A stretch of DNA of 64,000 nt from Streptomyces sp. NBC_01294 (GCF_035917235.1 NZ_CP108423.1:1674001-1738000), one strand, 5' to 3'; positions 52,369-62,509 are shown, counted from the first letter of the stretch. Made by a program: numbers and translations. The notes: generated by a model from the sequence alone, not told the origin.

Positions 52369-53658
52369 GTGACCGACGCCCAAGAGACCGCAGCAGACCT
52401 GCGCACCACCACCGGGGGCGGCCCCCCGGACGACGTCGTTGTTCCGCCCGGTGGGCTGCCGATTCCGTTGTTGGAGCCCCGCGAGGGCATCCCTCCGGTG
52501 GTCGCCGACGCGGACGCCCTCGCCGAAGTGGTCGCGGCGTTCGCCGCGGGCACCGGCCCCGTCGCCGTCGACGCCGAGCGAGCCTCCGGATACCGCTACG
52601 GCCAGCGCGCCTACCTGGTGCAGCTGCGCCGCGAGGGTGCCGGGTCCGCGCTGATCGACCCGGTGGGCTGCCCCGACCTGTCCGCACTGGGCGAAGCCCT
52701 GTCCGGCACCGAGTGGATCCTGCACGCCGCCACCCAGGACCTGCCGTGCCTGCGCGAAATAGGCATGGTGCCCACCTCCCTGTTCGACACCGAGCTGGCC
52801 GGCCGCCTCGCCGGCTTCCCGCGGGTCGGGCTCGGCGCGATGGTCGAGAGCGTTCTCGGCTACGCGCTGGAGAAGGGCCACTCCGCCGTCGACTGGTCCA
52901 CCCGCCCGCTCCCCGAGCCGTGGCTGCGCTACGCCGCGCTGGACGTGGAGCTGCTGGTGGACCTGCGGGACGCACTGGAGAAGGAGCTGGACCGGCAGGG
53001 CAAGCTCGACTGGGCCCACCAGGAGTTCGACGCCATCGCCTCCGCACCGCCCGCGCCGCCCCGCAAGGACCCGTGGCGCCGTACGTCCGGCATGCACAAG
53101 GTGCGCCGCCGCCGCCAGATGGCGGTCGTACGGGAGCTGTGGGAGTCCCGGGACCGGATCGCGCAGCGGCGTGACGTGTCGCCGGGCAAGGTGCTGGGCG
53201 ATGCCGCGATCGTCGAGGCCGCCCTCGCCCTGCCGGCGAACGTGCACACCCTGTCCGCCCTGCCCGGATACGGGCAGCGGATGGGCCGGCGTCAGCTGGA
53301 CCAGTGGATGGCCGCCGTGGACCGGGCGAAGGCCCTGCCCGAGAACGAGCTGCCGCAGCCGGGTGCGACCCCGGCCGGTCCGCCGCCGCCGCGCTCCTGG
53401 GTGGACAAGGACCCGGCTGCCGCGGCCCGGCTGTCGGCGGCCCGCGCCGCCGTCTCGGCGCTGGCGGAGGAGCTGAACCTGCCGCAGGAGAACCTGATCA
53501 CCCCGGACACGGTCCGCCGGCTTTGCTGGGAGCCGCCGCAGCGGCTCCAGGCGGACGCGGTGGCCGAGGCCCTCGCGGGCTACGGTGCCCGGCCCTGGCA
53601 GATCGAGCAGGTGACCCCGGTCCTGGTGACGGCCCTGGCGGCCACCGCCACCGCCTGA
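52369..53658 (+). CDS. rnd: Ribonuclease D (HRDC domain protein)
   Basis: This 429-aa protein has the DEDDy exonuclease motifs: AVDAERASGYRYG (DxE), HAATQDLPCL and the YAALDVELL motif with Tyr and Asp. A downstream helical region (PGYGQRMGRRQLDQWMAAVDRA) is HRDC-like. RNase D trims RNA 3' ends, including tRNA precursors. GTG 52369 is used; the ribosome site is weak. The 3' end is closed by a clear hairpin shared with the convergent hydrolase. Confidence 0.93.
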   Translation: MTDAQETAADLRTTTGGGPPDDVVVPPGGLPIPLLEPREGIPPVVADADALAEVVAAFAAGTGPVAVDAERASGYRYGQRAYLVQLRREGAGSALIDPVGCPDLSALGEALSGTEWILHAATQDLPCLREIGMVPTSLFDTELAGRLAGFPRVGLGAMVESVLGYALEKGHSAVDWSTRPLPEPWLRYAALDVELLVDLRDALEKELDRQGKLDWAHQEFDAIASAPPAPPRKDPWRRTSGMHKVRRRRQMAVVRELWESRDRIAQRRDVSPGKVLGDAAIVEAALALPANVHTLSALPGYGQRMGRRQLDQWMAAVDRAKALPENELPQPGATPAGPPPPRSWVDKDPAAAARLSAARAAVSALAEELNLPQENLITPDTVRRLCWEPPQRLQADAVAEALAGYGARPWQIEQVTPVLVTALAATATA

Positions 53659-53695
53659 CCGGACCGGGCGGACCGCGACCCGGTGCGATGCGATG

Positions 53696-53724
53696 AAGCC
53701 CCCCGGCCCGGTGCCGGGGGGCTT
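53696..53724. terminator. Hairpin terminator shared by rnd and the hydrolase gene
   Basis: A 12-bp stem (aagccccccggc and complement) with a CCGGT loop is followed by TTTG on the plus side, and runs of A on the other. Stop codons flank it within 40 bases. Confidence 0.85.
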
Positions 53725-53726
53725 TG

Positions 53727-54902
53727 CTACACGGTGTCCGTGTACGCGCCGTCCTCGTCCACGTAGTAGCTGCCCTTCTCCAGGTCGTCGATCCTGGTGT
53801 GCCCCAGCCACTGCCTGGACAGGTGGTGCAGGACCTTGGACTGGCGTTCCCAGACCATGGAGTGCCCGGCGCAGGCGACCCGGAACATCAGCTTGCGGAC
53901 GCCCGGGATCGCGTCGTAGAGCGCCGGGACGGAGAAGGTGGGCGAGTTCGCCGTCTGGTCGTGCTCCCCGTAGACGATCATCACCGGGACCTCGTCCCCG
54001 AGCACGCCGCCGACCGGGACGGTGTCCTGGTTCCAGCCCCACCAGTAGGAGTTGCGGAACCGCAGCACGCCCTCGGGCTGCCCGGCCGTCGGGCCGCCCC
54101 AGGTGCTGCCGACCGGGTCGAGGGCCATGCACTCCTTCCACACCGCCTCGACCATGCCCGCGGCCCGCTGCTTCGGGGACCGGACCTCCTTGTCCCAGGC
54201 GCTTTCGAGGCCCGTCCGGCTGGACAGGTTCATCGGGAAGCCGAACAGGGAGGGCGGGCTGGACACGGGGAACGACGCGACCGGGGCGCCGAAGCCGTTC
54301 GGCGGCACGCCGGGCCGGCCCGCGGGCGGGTAGATCGGCGCGAGGAGGAGCAGGCTCTCCACCTTCCCGGGGTTCTGGATCGCGTACGGCCCGAACACGA
54401 AGGAGGCGGCGGACTGCCCGACGAGGGCGACCTTGGCCGTGCCCCGCTGGGCCCTGATCCACTCGACGACCGTGTCGACCTCGCCCCACTCGCTCTTCGA
54501 GTTCCCCAGCTCGTGCGGGTAGGGCGGGGTGCAGGCGGTCGACAGCGGGTTGGGCATCAGGAGGCCCTGGTGCTGCGGGTTGGTGTTGCAGGGCCGGTCC
54601 ATCTCCGGACGCGGCGACAGGCCCGATCCCGTGAGCTCCATGAGGAACACGTCGAATCCCGCCTTGGCCAGGTACTGGGCCCAGCTGTACTTGGCGCCGT
54701 CGTGCTGGAGGTCGAAGGCCACGACCGACGGCACGCTCCGGCCGTGCAGCATCAGGACGGCCTTGCGCTGCGCGTTGGGGCCGGGCGGGGTGCCGTCGTA
54801 CTCCCGCACGAACAGCTTGACGGCCTGGCCCGCGTTGGCGGGGACCGTCGAGGTGTGCGGGACCTGGTGGTTCACGGGGGTGATGGGGGGCATGACTCGC
54901 AT
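53727..54902 (-). CDS. Alpha/beta-hydrolase, lipase/esterase-like
   Basis: This 391-aa protein has KAVLMLHGRSVPS (oxyanion hole), the nucleophile elbow LVGQSAASFVFG (GxSxA-type), an Asp in VMIVYGEHDQTANS and His in CAGHSMVWERQ. The fold is alpha/beta hydrolase with an unusual long insertion. No Sec or Tat signal is evident, so it is probably cytosolic. ATG 54902 is used; ATG 54893 is close. Substrate is unknown. It is divergent from the fadAB operon. Confidence 0.82.
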   Translation of the reverse strand: MRVMPPITPVNHQVPHTSTVPANAGQAVKLFVREYDGTPPGPNAQRKAVLMLHGRSVPSVVAFDLQHDGAKYSWAQYLAKAGFDVFLMELTGSGLSPRPEMDRPCNTNPQHQGLLMPNPLSTACTPPYPHELGNSKSEWGEVDTVVEWIRAQRGTAKVALVGQSAASFVFGPYAIQNPGKVESLLLLAPIYPPAGRPGVPPNGFGAPVASFPVSSPPSLFGFPMNLSSRTGLESAWDKEVRSPKQRAAGMVEAVWKECMALDPVGSTWGGPTAGQPEGVLRFRNSYWWGWNQDTVPVGGVLGDEVPVMIVYGEHDQTANSPTFSVPALYDAIPGVRKLMFRVACAGHSMVWERQSKVLHHLSRQWLGHTRIDDLEKGSYYVDEDGAYTDTV

Positions 54903-55211
54903 CCGATCCGTCGACTCGGCCGGAGGGGACGCTCCGACCGGGTCAGGATCGGGACTGGGCCGGGGCGAACGCCACGATCGCGGCCGGGGGGCCGGTGCAC
55001 GTGACCTGAACGGGTTGGCCGGACGGGTCCGATCGGTCGGGGCGCGGGGTCGTGGAGCGGCGGGCCGAGTGTGACCTTCGCCGCTCCTCCGGGAGGGGGT
55101 GTGCACATTGGTTACCCGCAAGTAGCATGGTCGGGTGAGCGGGCGCTCAGCAATACCTGCCGAACGTCCCCGCGCGCAGCAGTGCACACCCGCACCTGGA
55201 GGAGAGCCAAC
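54903..55211. promoter_or_regulatory. Divergent region with candidate fadAB operator
   Basis: This 309-base gap holds no gene. Near the fadA side, TGAGCGGGCGCTCA at 55136-55149 is an inverted repeat with a two-base centre, and TTACCCGCAAGTAG at 55113-55126 is an imperfect inverted repeat (TTAC/GTAG). Both lie 60-100 bases before fadA and are plausible sites for a TetR-type repressor. TAGCAT near 55123 may be a -10 box. Confidence 0.5.
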
Positions 55212-56438
55212 GTGCCTCGTACCGTCAGGGACGTCGTCTTCGTCGACGGCGTCCGCACCCCGTTCGGCAAGGCGGGCCCGAAGGGCATCTACAACGGGAC
55301 CCGCGCCGACGATCTCGTCGTCAAGGCGATCCGGGAGCTGCTGCGCCGCAACCCGGACCTGGACCCCGCGAAGATCGACGAGGTCGCCATCGCCGCGACC
55401 ACGCAGATCGGCGACCAGGGCCTGACGCTGGGCCGTACGGCCGGCATTCTCGCGGGCCTCCCGCAGTCCGTCCCGGGCTACTCCATCGACCGTATGTGCG
55501 CCGGCGCGCTGACCGCCGTGACCGCCGTCGCGGGCGGCGTGGCCTTCGGTGCGTACGACGTCGCCCTCGCCGGCGGTGTCGAGCACATGGGGCGCCACCC
55601 CATGGGCGAGGGCGTGGACCCGAACCCGCGCTTCGTCTCCGAGAAGCTGGTCGACGAGTCCGCCCTGTTCATGGGCATGACCGCCGAGAACCTGCACGAC
55701 CGGTACCCGACGATCACCAAGCTCCGCGCCGACGAGTACGCCGTGCGCTCGCAGGAGAAGGCCGCCAAGGCGTACGCCGACGGCAAGATCCAGCTGGACC
55801 TGGTCCCGATCTCGGTGCGCAACACCAACGAGGCGGCCGGTGAGACGGGCTGGGGCCTGGTCACCTCCGACGAGCCGATGCGCCCGGGCACCACGCTGGA
55901 GAACCTGGCCGGCCTGAAGACCCCGTTCCGTACGCACGGCCGGGTCACCGCGGGCAACGCCGCCGGTCTCAACGACGGTGCCACCGCCGCGATCATCGCG
56001 TCCGAGGACTTCGCCCGCGAGAACAACCTCCCGGTCAAGATGCGCCTGGTCTCGTACTCCTTCGCGGGTGTCGAGCCCGAGGTCATGGGCTACGGCCCGA
56101 TCCCGGCCACCGAGAAGGCCCTCGCCCAGGCCGGCCTGTCCATCGAGGACATAGGCCTGTTCGAGGTCAACGAGGCCTTCGCCGTGCAGGTGCTCGCCTT
56201 CCTGGAGCACTACGGCATCGCCGACGACGACGCCCGCGTGAACCAGTACGGCGGCGCGATCGCCTTCGGTCACCCGCTCGCCTCCTCCGGCGTGCGCCTG
56301 ATGACGCAGCTGGCCCGGCAGTTCGAGGAGCAGCCGCACGTCCGCTACGGCCTGACCACCATGTGCGTCGGCTTCGGCATGGGCGCCACGGTCATCTGGG
56401 AGAACCCGAACTTCAACGCCGAGGGAGACTCCAAGTGA
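55212..56438 (+). CDS. fadA: Acetyl-CoA acetyltransferase (thiolase) FadA
   Basis: This 408-aa thiolase shows the first Cys in YSIDRMCAGALTAV, NEAFAVQVLAF, GHPLASSG and the second Cys in TTMCVGFGMGATVIWE. It cleaves 3-ketoacyl-CoA in beta-oxidation. GTG 55212 has GGAGGAGAG as its ribosome site and begins PRTVRDVVFVDG. It is coupled to fadB by GTGA overlap, giving the multienzyme pair in the usual Streptomyces order. Confidence 0.95.
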   Translation: MPRTVRDVVFVDGVRTPFGKAGPKGIYNGTRADDLVVKAIRELLRRNPDLDPAKIDEVAIAATTQIGDQGLTLGRTAGILAGLPQSVPGYSIDRMCAGALTAVTAVAGGVAFGAYDVALAGGVEHMGRHPMGEGVDPNPRFVSEKLVDESALFMGMTAENLHDRYPTITKLRADEYAVRSQEKAAKAYADGKIQLDLVPISVRNTNEAAGETGWGLVTSDEPMRPGTTLENLAGLKTPFRTHGRVTAGNAAGLNDGATAAIIASEDFARENNLPVKMRLVSYSFAGVEPEVMGYGPIPATEKALAQAGLSIEDIGLFEVNEAFAVQVLAFLEHYGIADDDARVNQYGGAIAFGHPLASSGVRLMTQLARQFEEQPHVRYGLTTMCVGFGMGATVIWENPNFNAEGDSK

Positions 56439-58564
56439 GCACCACCGCTGAGCTCCTGAAGGGCGCGGCCGAGCTGTTCCCGGACGAGGTCGTCACGTCC
56501 GCGCACGTCCGCCACCTGGACCTGCCGTTCGGCGCCGGGCGCTTCGCGCTCATCACGCTGGACAACGGCTTCGACCACACCAAGCCGACCACCTTCGGCC
56601 CGCAGTCCCTCGCCAACCTGAACGCGGCGATCGACCAGGTCGAGCAGGAGGCCACCGCCGGCTCCATCGTCGGCGCGGGCATCACCGGCAAGCCGTTCAT
56701 CTTCGCGGTCGGCGCCGACCTCAAGGGCGTCGAGCTGCTGAAGAAGCACGACGAGGCGCTCGCCATCGGCAAGGGCGGCCACGACGTCTTCAAGCGCCTG
56801 TCGGCGCTGGCGGTCCCGACGTTCGCGTACTACAACGGCGCGGCGATGGGCGGCGGTGTCGAGGTCGGTCTGCACTGCACCTACCGCACCGTCTCCAAGG
56901 CCATCCCGGCCTTCTCGCTGCCCGAGGTCTTCCTCGGCCTGGTTCCCGGCTGGGGCGGCTGCGCCATCCTGCCGAACCTGATCGGCGCCGAGCGCGCGGT
57001 CTCGGTGATCATCGAGAACTCGCTCAACCAGAACAAGCAGCTGCGCGGCAAGCAGGTCTTCGACCTGGGCATCGCGGACGCACTGTTCGAGGGTGCGGAC
57101 TTCCTGGAGCAGTCGCTCCTGTGGACCGCGAACGTCCTGAACGGCACCACCGAGGTCGTACGCGCCGAGATCGACCGCGGCGAGGCCTGGGACGCGGCCG
57201 TCGCCAAGGGCCGCTTCATCGCGGACTCCAAGGTGCACGGCGCCGCTCCCGCCGCCTACCGCGCGCTGGACATCATCGCCGCGGCCAAGTCGGGCGACCT
57301 CCAGGCCGGCTTCGACGCCGAGGACACGGCCCTGGCCGACCTCATCATGGGCGGCGAGCTGCGCTCGGGCATCTACGCCTTCAACCTGGTCCAGAAGCGC
57401 GGCAAGCGCCCGGCCGGTGCCCCGGACAAGTCCCTGGCCCGTCCGGTCACCAAGGTCGGCGTCGTCGGCGCGGGCCTGATGGCCTCGCAGCTGGCGCTGC
57501 TCTTCCTGCGCCGCCTGGAGGTGCCGGTGGTCCTCACCGACATCGACCAGGAGCGCGTGGACAAGGGCGTGGGCTACGTCCACGCCGAGATCCAGAAGCT
57601 GCTCGGCAAGGGCCGCATCAACCAGGACAAGGCCAACCGCCTGACCGCCCTGGTGACGGGTGTCCTGGACAAGGCCGAGGGCTTCGCGGACGCGGACTTC
57701 ATCATCGAGGCCGTGTTCGAGGAGATGTCGGTCAAGCAGAAGGTGTTCGCGGAGGTCGAGGCGGTCGCCCCGGCGCACGCGATCCTCGCCACCAACACCT
57801 CCTCGCTGTCGGTGTCGGAGATGGCCTCCAAGCTCCGGCACCCGGAGCGCGTGGTCGGCTTCCACTTCTTCAACCCGGTCGCGATCCTCCCGCTGCTGGA
57901 GATCGTCCGCGGCGAGCAGACCGACGAGGCCTCGCTGGCCACCGCCTTCGGTGTCGCCAAGAAGCTGAAGAAGACCGCCGTTCTCACCAAGGACGCCCCG
58001 GCGTTCGTCGTGAACCGGATCCTGACCCGCTTCATGGGCGAGATCCAGAACGTCATCGACGAGGGCACCCCGGTCGTCACGGCGGAGAAGGCCATCGAGC
58101 CGCTCGGCCTGCCGATGTCCCCGCTGGTCCTCCTGGAGCTCGTGGGACCTGCGATCGGTCTGCACGTCTCCGAGACCCTGAACCGCGCCTTCCCGGAGCG
58201 CTTCATCGTCTCCCCGAACCTGGCCGCGGTCGTCAAGGCCGGCAAGCGCGGCTTCTACGTCTACGACTCCGGCAAGCCGGAGCTGGACCCCGAGGTCGCC
58301 GCCCTCCTCGTCCAGGGCGATGTCGTCCTGACCGAGGAGCAGGTCCGCGACCGCGTCCTGGACGCGGTGGCGCAGGAGATCGGCCTGATGCTGGAGGAGG
58401 GTGTCGTGGCCGAGGCCCAGGACATCGACCTCTGCCTCATCACCGGTGCCGGCTGGCCCTTCCACCTGGGCGGCGTGACGCCGTACCTGGACCGCGAGGG
58501 TGTCTCGGAGCGCGTGAACGGCAAGAAGTTCCTCGCCCCCGGCGTGGCGAGCGTCCCGGCCTAG
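56435..58564 (+). CDS. fadB: 3-hydroxyacyl-CoA dehydrogenase/enoyl-CoA hydratase FadB
   Basis: This 709-aa fusion has an N-terminal crotonase domain (FIFAVGADLKGVELL; YYNGAAMGGGVEVGLHC) and a C-terminal 3-hydroxyacyl-CoA dehydrogenase (VGVVGAGLMASQLALLFL NAD motif; GFHFFNPVAILPLLEIV; FVVNRILTRFMGE). It performs two sequential steps of fatty-acid oxidation. The GTG overlaps fadA. A strong terminator follows. The size matches the multifunctional alpha-subunit. Confidence 0.95.
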   Translation: MSTTAELLKGAAELFPDEVVTSAHVRHLDLPFGAGRFALITLDNGFDHTKPTTFGPQSLANLNAAIDQVEQEATAGSIVGAGITGKPFIFAVGADLKGVELLKKHDEALAIGKGGHDVFKRLSALAVPTFAYYNGAAMGGGVEVGLHCTYRTVSKAIPAFSLPEVFLGLVPGWGGCAILPNLIGAERAVSVIIENSLNQNKQLRGKQVFDLGIADALFEGADFLEQSLLWTANVLNGTTEVVRAEIDRGEAWDAAVAKGRFIADSKVHGAAPAAYRALDIIAAAKSGDLQAGFDAEDTALADLIMGGELRSGIYAFNLVQKRGKRPAGAPDKSLARPVTKVGVVGAGLMASQLALLFLRRLEVPVVLTDIDQERVDKGVGYVHAEIQKLLGKGRINQDKANRLTALVTGVLDKAEGFADADFIIEAVFEEMSVKQKVFAEVEAVAPAHAILATNTSSLSVSEMASKLRHPERVVGFHFFNPVAILPLLEIVRGEQTDEASLATAFGVAKKLKKTAVLTKDAPAFVVNRILTRFMGEIQNVIDEGTPVVTAEKAIEPLGLPMSPLVLLELVGPAIGLHVSETLNRAFPERFIVSPNLAAVVKAGKRGFYVYDSGKPELDPEVAALLVQGDVVLTEEQVRDRVLDAVAQEIGLMLEEGVVAEAQDIDLCLITGAGWPFHLGGVTPYLDREGVSERVNGKKFLAPGVASVPA

Positions 58565-58582
58565 TCGGGCCCGCGCACACGG

Positions 58583-58615
58583 AGCCGGCCGAACGGGTGA
58601 CCCGTTCGGCCGGCT
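58583..58615 (+). terminator. Strong terminator after fadB
   Basis: A 15-bp perfect stem (agccggccgaacggg and complement) with a TGA loop lies just downstream of the fadB stop. A pyrimidine-rich run with repeated CTTCCGG follows to about 58680. Confidence 0.85.
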
Positions 58616-58679
58616 TCCGGCTTTTCCGGCCTTTCAGCCTTTCGGTCTTCCGGTCTTCCGGCTTCTCACATCCGGAACG

Positions 58680-60176
58680 TCAGAACTTCGCGTCCGCGCC
58701 GACCTTGCCGAGGCGGCTGTTGCGGCGTCCGTAGGCGAAGTAGACGACGATGCCGATCGCCATCCAGATCCCGAAGCGCAGCCAGGTCTCGGTCGGCAGG
58801 TTGAGCATCAGCCAGAGCGAGGCCGCGATCGACAGGATCGGGACGAAGGGCACCCACGGAGTGCGGAAGGACCGGTGCAGGTCGGGGCGGGTCCGGCGCA
58901 GGATGATCACGCCGAGGGCGACCACCACGAAGGCGAACAGGGTGCCGATGTTCACCAGTTCCGCGAGCTTCTTGAGGCTGGTGAAGCCCGCGACGACGGC
59001 GATGACGCCACCGAGCAGGAGGGTCGCGCGGTAGGGGGTGCGGTACTTCGGGTGAGTGACGGAGAAGACGCGCGGCAGCAGTCCGTCACGGCTCATCGCG
59101 AAGAACACCCGGGTCTGGCCGAGTAGCAGGATCATGCTCACGGTGATCAGACCGACGGACGCCCCGAGGCTGATGGCGCCGGCGAAGAAGGGCTGGTTGA
59201 CGGATTTGAAGGCTTCGGCGAGTGGAGCCGTCGGCGACATCTCCGAGTACTTCTGCATGCCGGTCACGACCAGCGTCACGGCGACGTAGAGCACGGTGCA
59301 GATCACCAGCGAGCCGAGGATGCCGCGCGGCATGTCCCGCTGGGGGTTCTTGGTCTCCTCGGCCGCGGTGGCCACGACGTCGAAGCCGATGAAGGCGAAG
59401 AAGATGAGCGAGGCCGCGGTGAAGATGCCCATGACGCCGAAGTTGGTGGGCGCGTAGCCGAAGAGCACCTGGACCAGCGGAGCATGCCAGCCGCTGCCCG
59501 CGGGCTGCGGTTCGGCCGGAGGGATGAAGGGGGAGTAGTTGTCGGCCGTGATGAAGAACAGGCCGGCGATGATCACCAGCATCACCACGGTGACCTTGAT
59601 GGCGACCACGATCGCGGTGATCCGCGCCGACAGCTTCGTCCCGATGACCAGGACCGCCGTCAGCACCAGGATCAGCAGGAACGCCAGCAGGTCGAAGGAT
59701 CCGCCCGCATCTGGCCCGGAGAGCGCGGCGGGCATGTCCCAGCCGAGGTTGGTGTGCATGAGGCTGCGCACGTACCCGGACCAGCCGACCGCCACGACGG
59801 CGGTGCCGAGCGCGAACTCGAGCACGAGGTCCCACCCGATGATCCAGGCGGGCAGCTCGCCGATCGAGGCGTACGCGAACGTGTACGCCGACCCGGCCAC
59901 CGGCACGGTGGACGCGAACTCGGCGTAGCAGAGCGCCGCGAGGGCGCAGACGATGCCTGCTGCCACGAAGGCGAGGGCGGTGGCGGGGCCGGCGTTGTTC
60001 CGGGCCGCGATGCCCGTGAGGACGAAGATGCCGGTGCCGATGATGACACCCACACCGAACACCGTCAGGTCCCAGGCGGAGAGCGACTTCCGGAGCGCGT
60101 GTTCCGGCTCCTCCGTGTCACGGATGGACTGCTCCACCGTCTTGGTGCGGAAGGGGCTGTTCATATCCCTACTCAC
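58680..60176 (-). CDS. APC-family amino-acid permease
   Basis: This 498-aa membrane protein has twelve predicted helices and the APC signature near the start (LTVFGVGVIIGTGIFVLTGIAA, then AGPATALAFVAAGIVCALAALCYAEFAS). The C-terminal half contains GFDVVATAAEETKNPQRDMPRGI, typical of the cationic-amino-acid transporter group. GTG 60176 has GGAGG at the right distance; ATG 60164 lies four codons in. Substrate is unknown but probably a cationic or branched-chain amino acid. It lies downstream of dxs on the same strand, with a hairpin between. Confidence 0.9.
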   Translation of the reverse strand: MSRDMNSPFRTKTVEQSIRDTEEPEHALRKSLSAWDLTVFGVGVIIGTGIFVLTGIAARNNAGPATALAFVAAGIVCALAALCYAEFASTVPVAGSAYTFAYASIGELPAWIIGWDLVLEFALGTAVVAVGWSGYVRSLMHTNLGWDMPAALSGPDAGGSFDLLAFLLILVLTAVLVIGTKLSARITAIVVAIKVTVVMLVIIAGLFFITADNYSPFIPPAEPQPAGSGWHAPLVQVLFGYAPTNFGVMGIFTAASLIFFAFIGFDVVATAAEETKNPQRDMPRGILGSLVICTVLYVAVTLVVTGMQKYSEMSPTAPLAEAFKSVNQPFFAGAISLGASVGLITVSMILLLGQTRVFFAMSRDGLLPRVFSVTHPKYRTPYRATLLLGGVIAVVAGFTSLKKLAELVNIGTLFAFVVVALGVIILRRTRPDLHRSFRTPWVPFVPILSIAASLWLMLNLPTETWLRFGIWMAIGIVVYFAYGRRNSRLGKVGADAKF

Positions 60177-60209
60177 CGACGCACCTCCGAAAGGTGTCGA
60201 CGCACGCGA

Positions 60210-60253
60210 ACGGGCCGGGAGGCCCACTCCTCAAGAGTGATCTCCCGGCCCGT
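60210..60253 (-). terminator. Hairpin between dxs and the permease
   Basis: A 12-bp stem (acgggccgggag/ctcccggcccgt) carries a smaller inner hairpin (actc/gagt), and the arms extend to gcacg/cgtgc at 60202-60260. It lies downstream of dxs and upstream of the permease on the minus strand, so it could terminate dxs or act as a leader structure. Confidence 0.65.
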
Positions 60254-60329
60254 GACGTGCAACCGCGCCGCGATCTAGGGGCCGCCGTCAAGTGGCCGTA
60301 CCGGCCATTGACGGGGGCGCCCCGGATTC

Positions 60330-62246
60330 CTAGTCGACGGCGGCGGCCGGCTCGCTGTCGTAGCGGCCGTCCAGCTTGGCGACCAGGCCCGTGACCTGCC
60401 GGGCGATGTCCGGCGCGGTCAGCCCGATCTCGGCCATGACCTCCTTGCGGGAGGCGTGGTCGAGGAAGCGCTGCGGGATGCCGAAGTCGCGCAGCGGTAC
60501 GTCGACCCCCGCGTCCCGCAGGGCCTGCGAGACGGCGGAGCCGACGCCGCCGGTCCGGCCGTTGTCCTCGACGGTGACGACCACGCGGTGGCGGTCGGCC
60601 AGCGGCGCCAGGGCCTCGTCCACCGGCTTGACCCAGCGCGGGTCGACCACGGTCGTGGTGATGCCCTGCTTGTCCAGCAGAGCGGCGATCTCCAGGCACA
60701 TCGGGGCGAGCGCACCGACCGAGACGAGCAGTACGTCCGGACGGGTGACGTCGGCTCCGGGAGCGCGCAGCACGTCCATGCCGCCGATGCGGCCGACGGC
60801 CGGGACGGCCGGGCCGACGACGCCCTTGGAATAGCGCACGACGGTCGGCGCGTCCTTGACCTCGACGGCCTCGCGCAGCTGGGCGCGCAGCTGCTCGGCG
60901 TCACGCGGGGCGGCCAGGCGCAGACCGGGCACCACCTGCATGATCGACATGTCCCACATGCCGTTGTGGGAGGCGCCGTCCGTACCGGTGACACCGGCCC
61001 GGTCCAGGACGAAGGTGACCCCGCACTTGTGCAGGGCGACGTCCATCAGGACCTGGTCGAAGGCGCGGTTGAGGAAGGTGGCGTACACCGCGAAGACCGG
61101 GTGGGCGCCGCCGGTCGCCAGGCCCGCCGCCGACGTGGCGCCGTGCTGCTCGGCGATGCCGACGTCGTAGATCCGGTCCGGGAAGGCGTCCGCGAACTTC
61201 TTCAGGCCGACCGGCTGGAGCATGGCCGCGGTGATCGCGACGATGTCCTTGCGCTCCTTGCCGAGCTTGACCATCTCGTCGGCGAAGACGGAGGTCCAGC
61301 TGGCGGCGTCGGTGGAGACGGGCAGGCCGGTGTCGGGGTGGATGACGCCGACGGCGTGGAAACGGTCCGCCTCGTCCTGGACGGCCGGCTCGTAGCCCCG
61401 GCCCTTCTGGGTGAGGCAGTGCACGATGACCGGGCCGCTGAAGCGCTTGGCGCGCTGCAGGGCGGACTCCAGGGCCTCGATGTCGTGGCCGTCGATGGGC
61501 CCGATGTACTTCAGGCCCAGGTCCTCGAACATGCCCTGCGGGGCGATGAAGTCCTTGAGGCCCTTCTTGGCGCCGTGCAGGGTCTCGAAGAGCGGCTTCC
61601 CGACGACCGGGGTGCGCTCCAGGATCTCCTTGCCGCGGGCCAGGAAGCGCTCGTAGCCGTCCGTCGTGCGCAGGGTGGCCAGGTGGTTCGCGAGGCCGCC
61701 GATGGTGGGCCCGTACGAGCGCTCGTTGTCGTTGACGACGATGACCAGCGGGCGGTCCTTGGCGGCGGCGATGTTGTTCAGCGCCTCCCAGGCCATGCCG
61801 CCGGTCAGCGCGCCGTCGCCGATGACGGCGGCGACGTGGTGGTCCTCGCGGCCCAGCACCTCGTTGGCCTTGGCCAGGCCGTCGGCCCAGCCCAGCACGG
61901 TGGAGGCGTGCGAGTTCTCGATCACGTCGTGGTCGGACTCGGCGCGCGAGGGGTAGCCGGACAGGCCGCCCTTGGAGCGCAGGCCCGCGAAGTCCTGGCG
62001 GCCCGTGAGCAGCTTGTGGACGTAGGCCTGGTGGCCGGTGTCGAAGAGGACCTTGTCCTTGGGCGAGTCGAAGACCCGGTGCAGGGCGATCGTCAGTTCG
62101 ACCACCCCGAGGTTGGGGCCGAGGTGCCCGCCGGTCTTGGAGACGGCGTCGACGAGGAAGGACCTGATCTCGGCGGCGAGCTGTTCGAGCTCCTCCTGGC
62201 TGAGCCGGTCCAGATCGCGCGGTCCCTTGATGCGGGTCAGCAGCAC
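60330..62246 (-). CDS. dxs: 1-deoxy-D-xylulose-5-phosphate synthase
   Basis: This 638-aa enzyme starts the methylerythritol phosphate pathway from pyruvate and glyceraldehyde-3-phosphate. TPP-binding [16 protein letters not shown], the [15 protein letters not shown] motif and the transketolase-like [17 protein letters not shown] are in order. GTG 62246 follows GCAAGGAGG and gives [12 protein letters not shown], the usual start. It is single-gene with its own promoter and feeds isoprenoid synthesis for quinones and cell-wall lipids. Confidence 0.97.
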   Translation of the reverse strand: MLLTRIKGPRDLDRLSQEELEQLAAEIRSFLVDAVSKTGGHLGPNLGVVELTIALHRVFDSPKDKVLFDTGHQAYVHKLLTGRQDFAGLRSKGGLSGYPSRAESDHDVIENSHASTVLGWADGLAKANEVLGREDHHVAAVIGDGALTGGMAWEALNNIAAAKDRPLVIVVNDNERSYGPTIGGLANHLATLRTTDGYERFLARGKEILERTPVVGKPLFETLHGAKKGLKDFIAPQGMFEDLGLKYIGPIDGHDIEALESALQRAKRFSGPVIVHCLTQKGRGYEPAVQDEADRFHAVGVIHPDTGLPVSTDAASWTSVFADEMVKLGKERKDIVAITAAMLQPVGLKKFADAFPDRIYDVGIAEQHGATSAAGLATGGAHPVFAVYATFLNRAFDQVLMDVALHKCGVTFVLDRAGVTGTDGASHNGMWDMSIMQVVPGLRLAAPRDAEQLRAQLREAVEVKDAPTVVRYSKGVVGPAVPAVGRIGGMDVLRAPGADVTRPDVLLVSVGALAPMCLEIAALLDKQGITTTVVDPRWVKPVDEALAPLADRHRVVVTVEDNGRTGGVGSAVSQALRDAGVDVPLRDFGIPQRFLDHASRKEVMAEIGLTAPDIARQVTGLVAKLDGRYDSEPAAAVD

Positions 62247-62280
62247 CCGTGCCTCCTTGCAGTTGCTTGCTGGTCTGTCG

Positions 62281-62310
62281 AGTCTAATGTTCCGCCCGTG
62301 GGCCCGGTCA
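62281..62310 (-). promoter_or_regulatory. Candidate promoter for dxs
   Basis: On the minus strand TGACCG (-35) and TAGACT (-10) are separated by 18 bases, 35 bases before the GTG start. The match to a vegetative sigma site is fair, not perfect. Confidence 0.5.
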
Positions 62311-62425
62311 TCGGGCCGTCCCGGCAGAGTCACACCTTTGTCATACATGTACGCACGACTGTGCGGCCACACATCACAAACGGGCGTATACCCGCACAGG
62401 AGTACCCGCCACTTGTACGCACGGA

Positions 62426-62456
62426 TGCCCGGCGCCACGCGAAGTGGCACCGGGCA
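62426..62456 (-). terminator. Hairpin terminator after the sugar permease
   Basis: A 13-bp imperfect stem (tgcccgg-c-gccac) with one mismatch and a GCGAA loop lies 54 bases beyond the permease stop. Confidence 0.75.
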
Positions 62457-62509
62457 CTGTGACCGTTCTTACCGCCGGACGTCGCTCCGGCGCGCAGTCG
62501 GACGCACCG

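Noticed and set aside
53727..56339. 870-codon minus-strand frame running through the hydrolase and the start of fadA
   Set aside because: Only the part to about 54902 is a real hydrolase. The upstream part is a GC shadow of the fadA strand.
60202..60260. Riboswitch upstream of the permease
   Set aside because: The structure is a simple long hairpin with an inner stem. I could not match a known riboswitch consensus, and its position after dxs fits a terminator.
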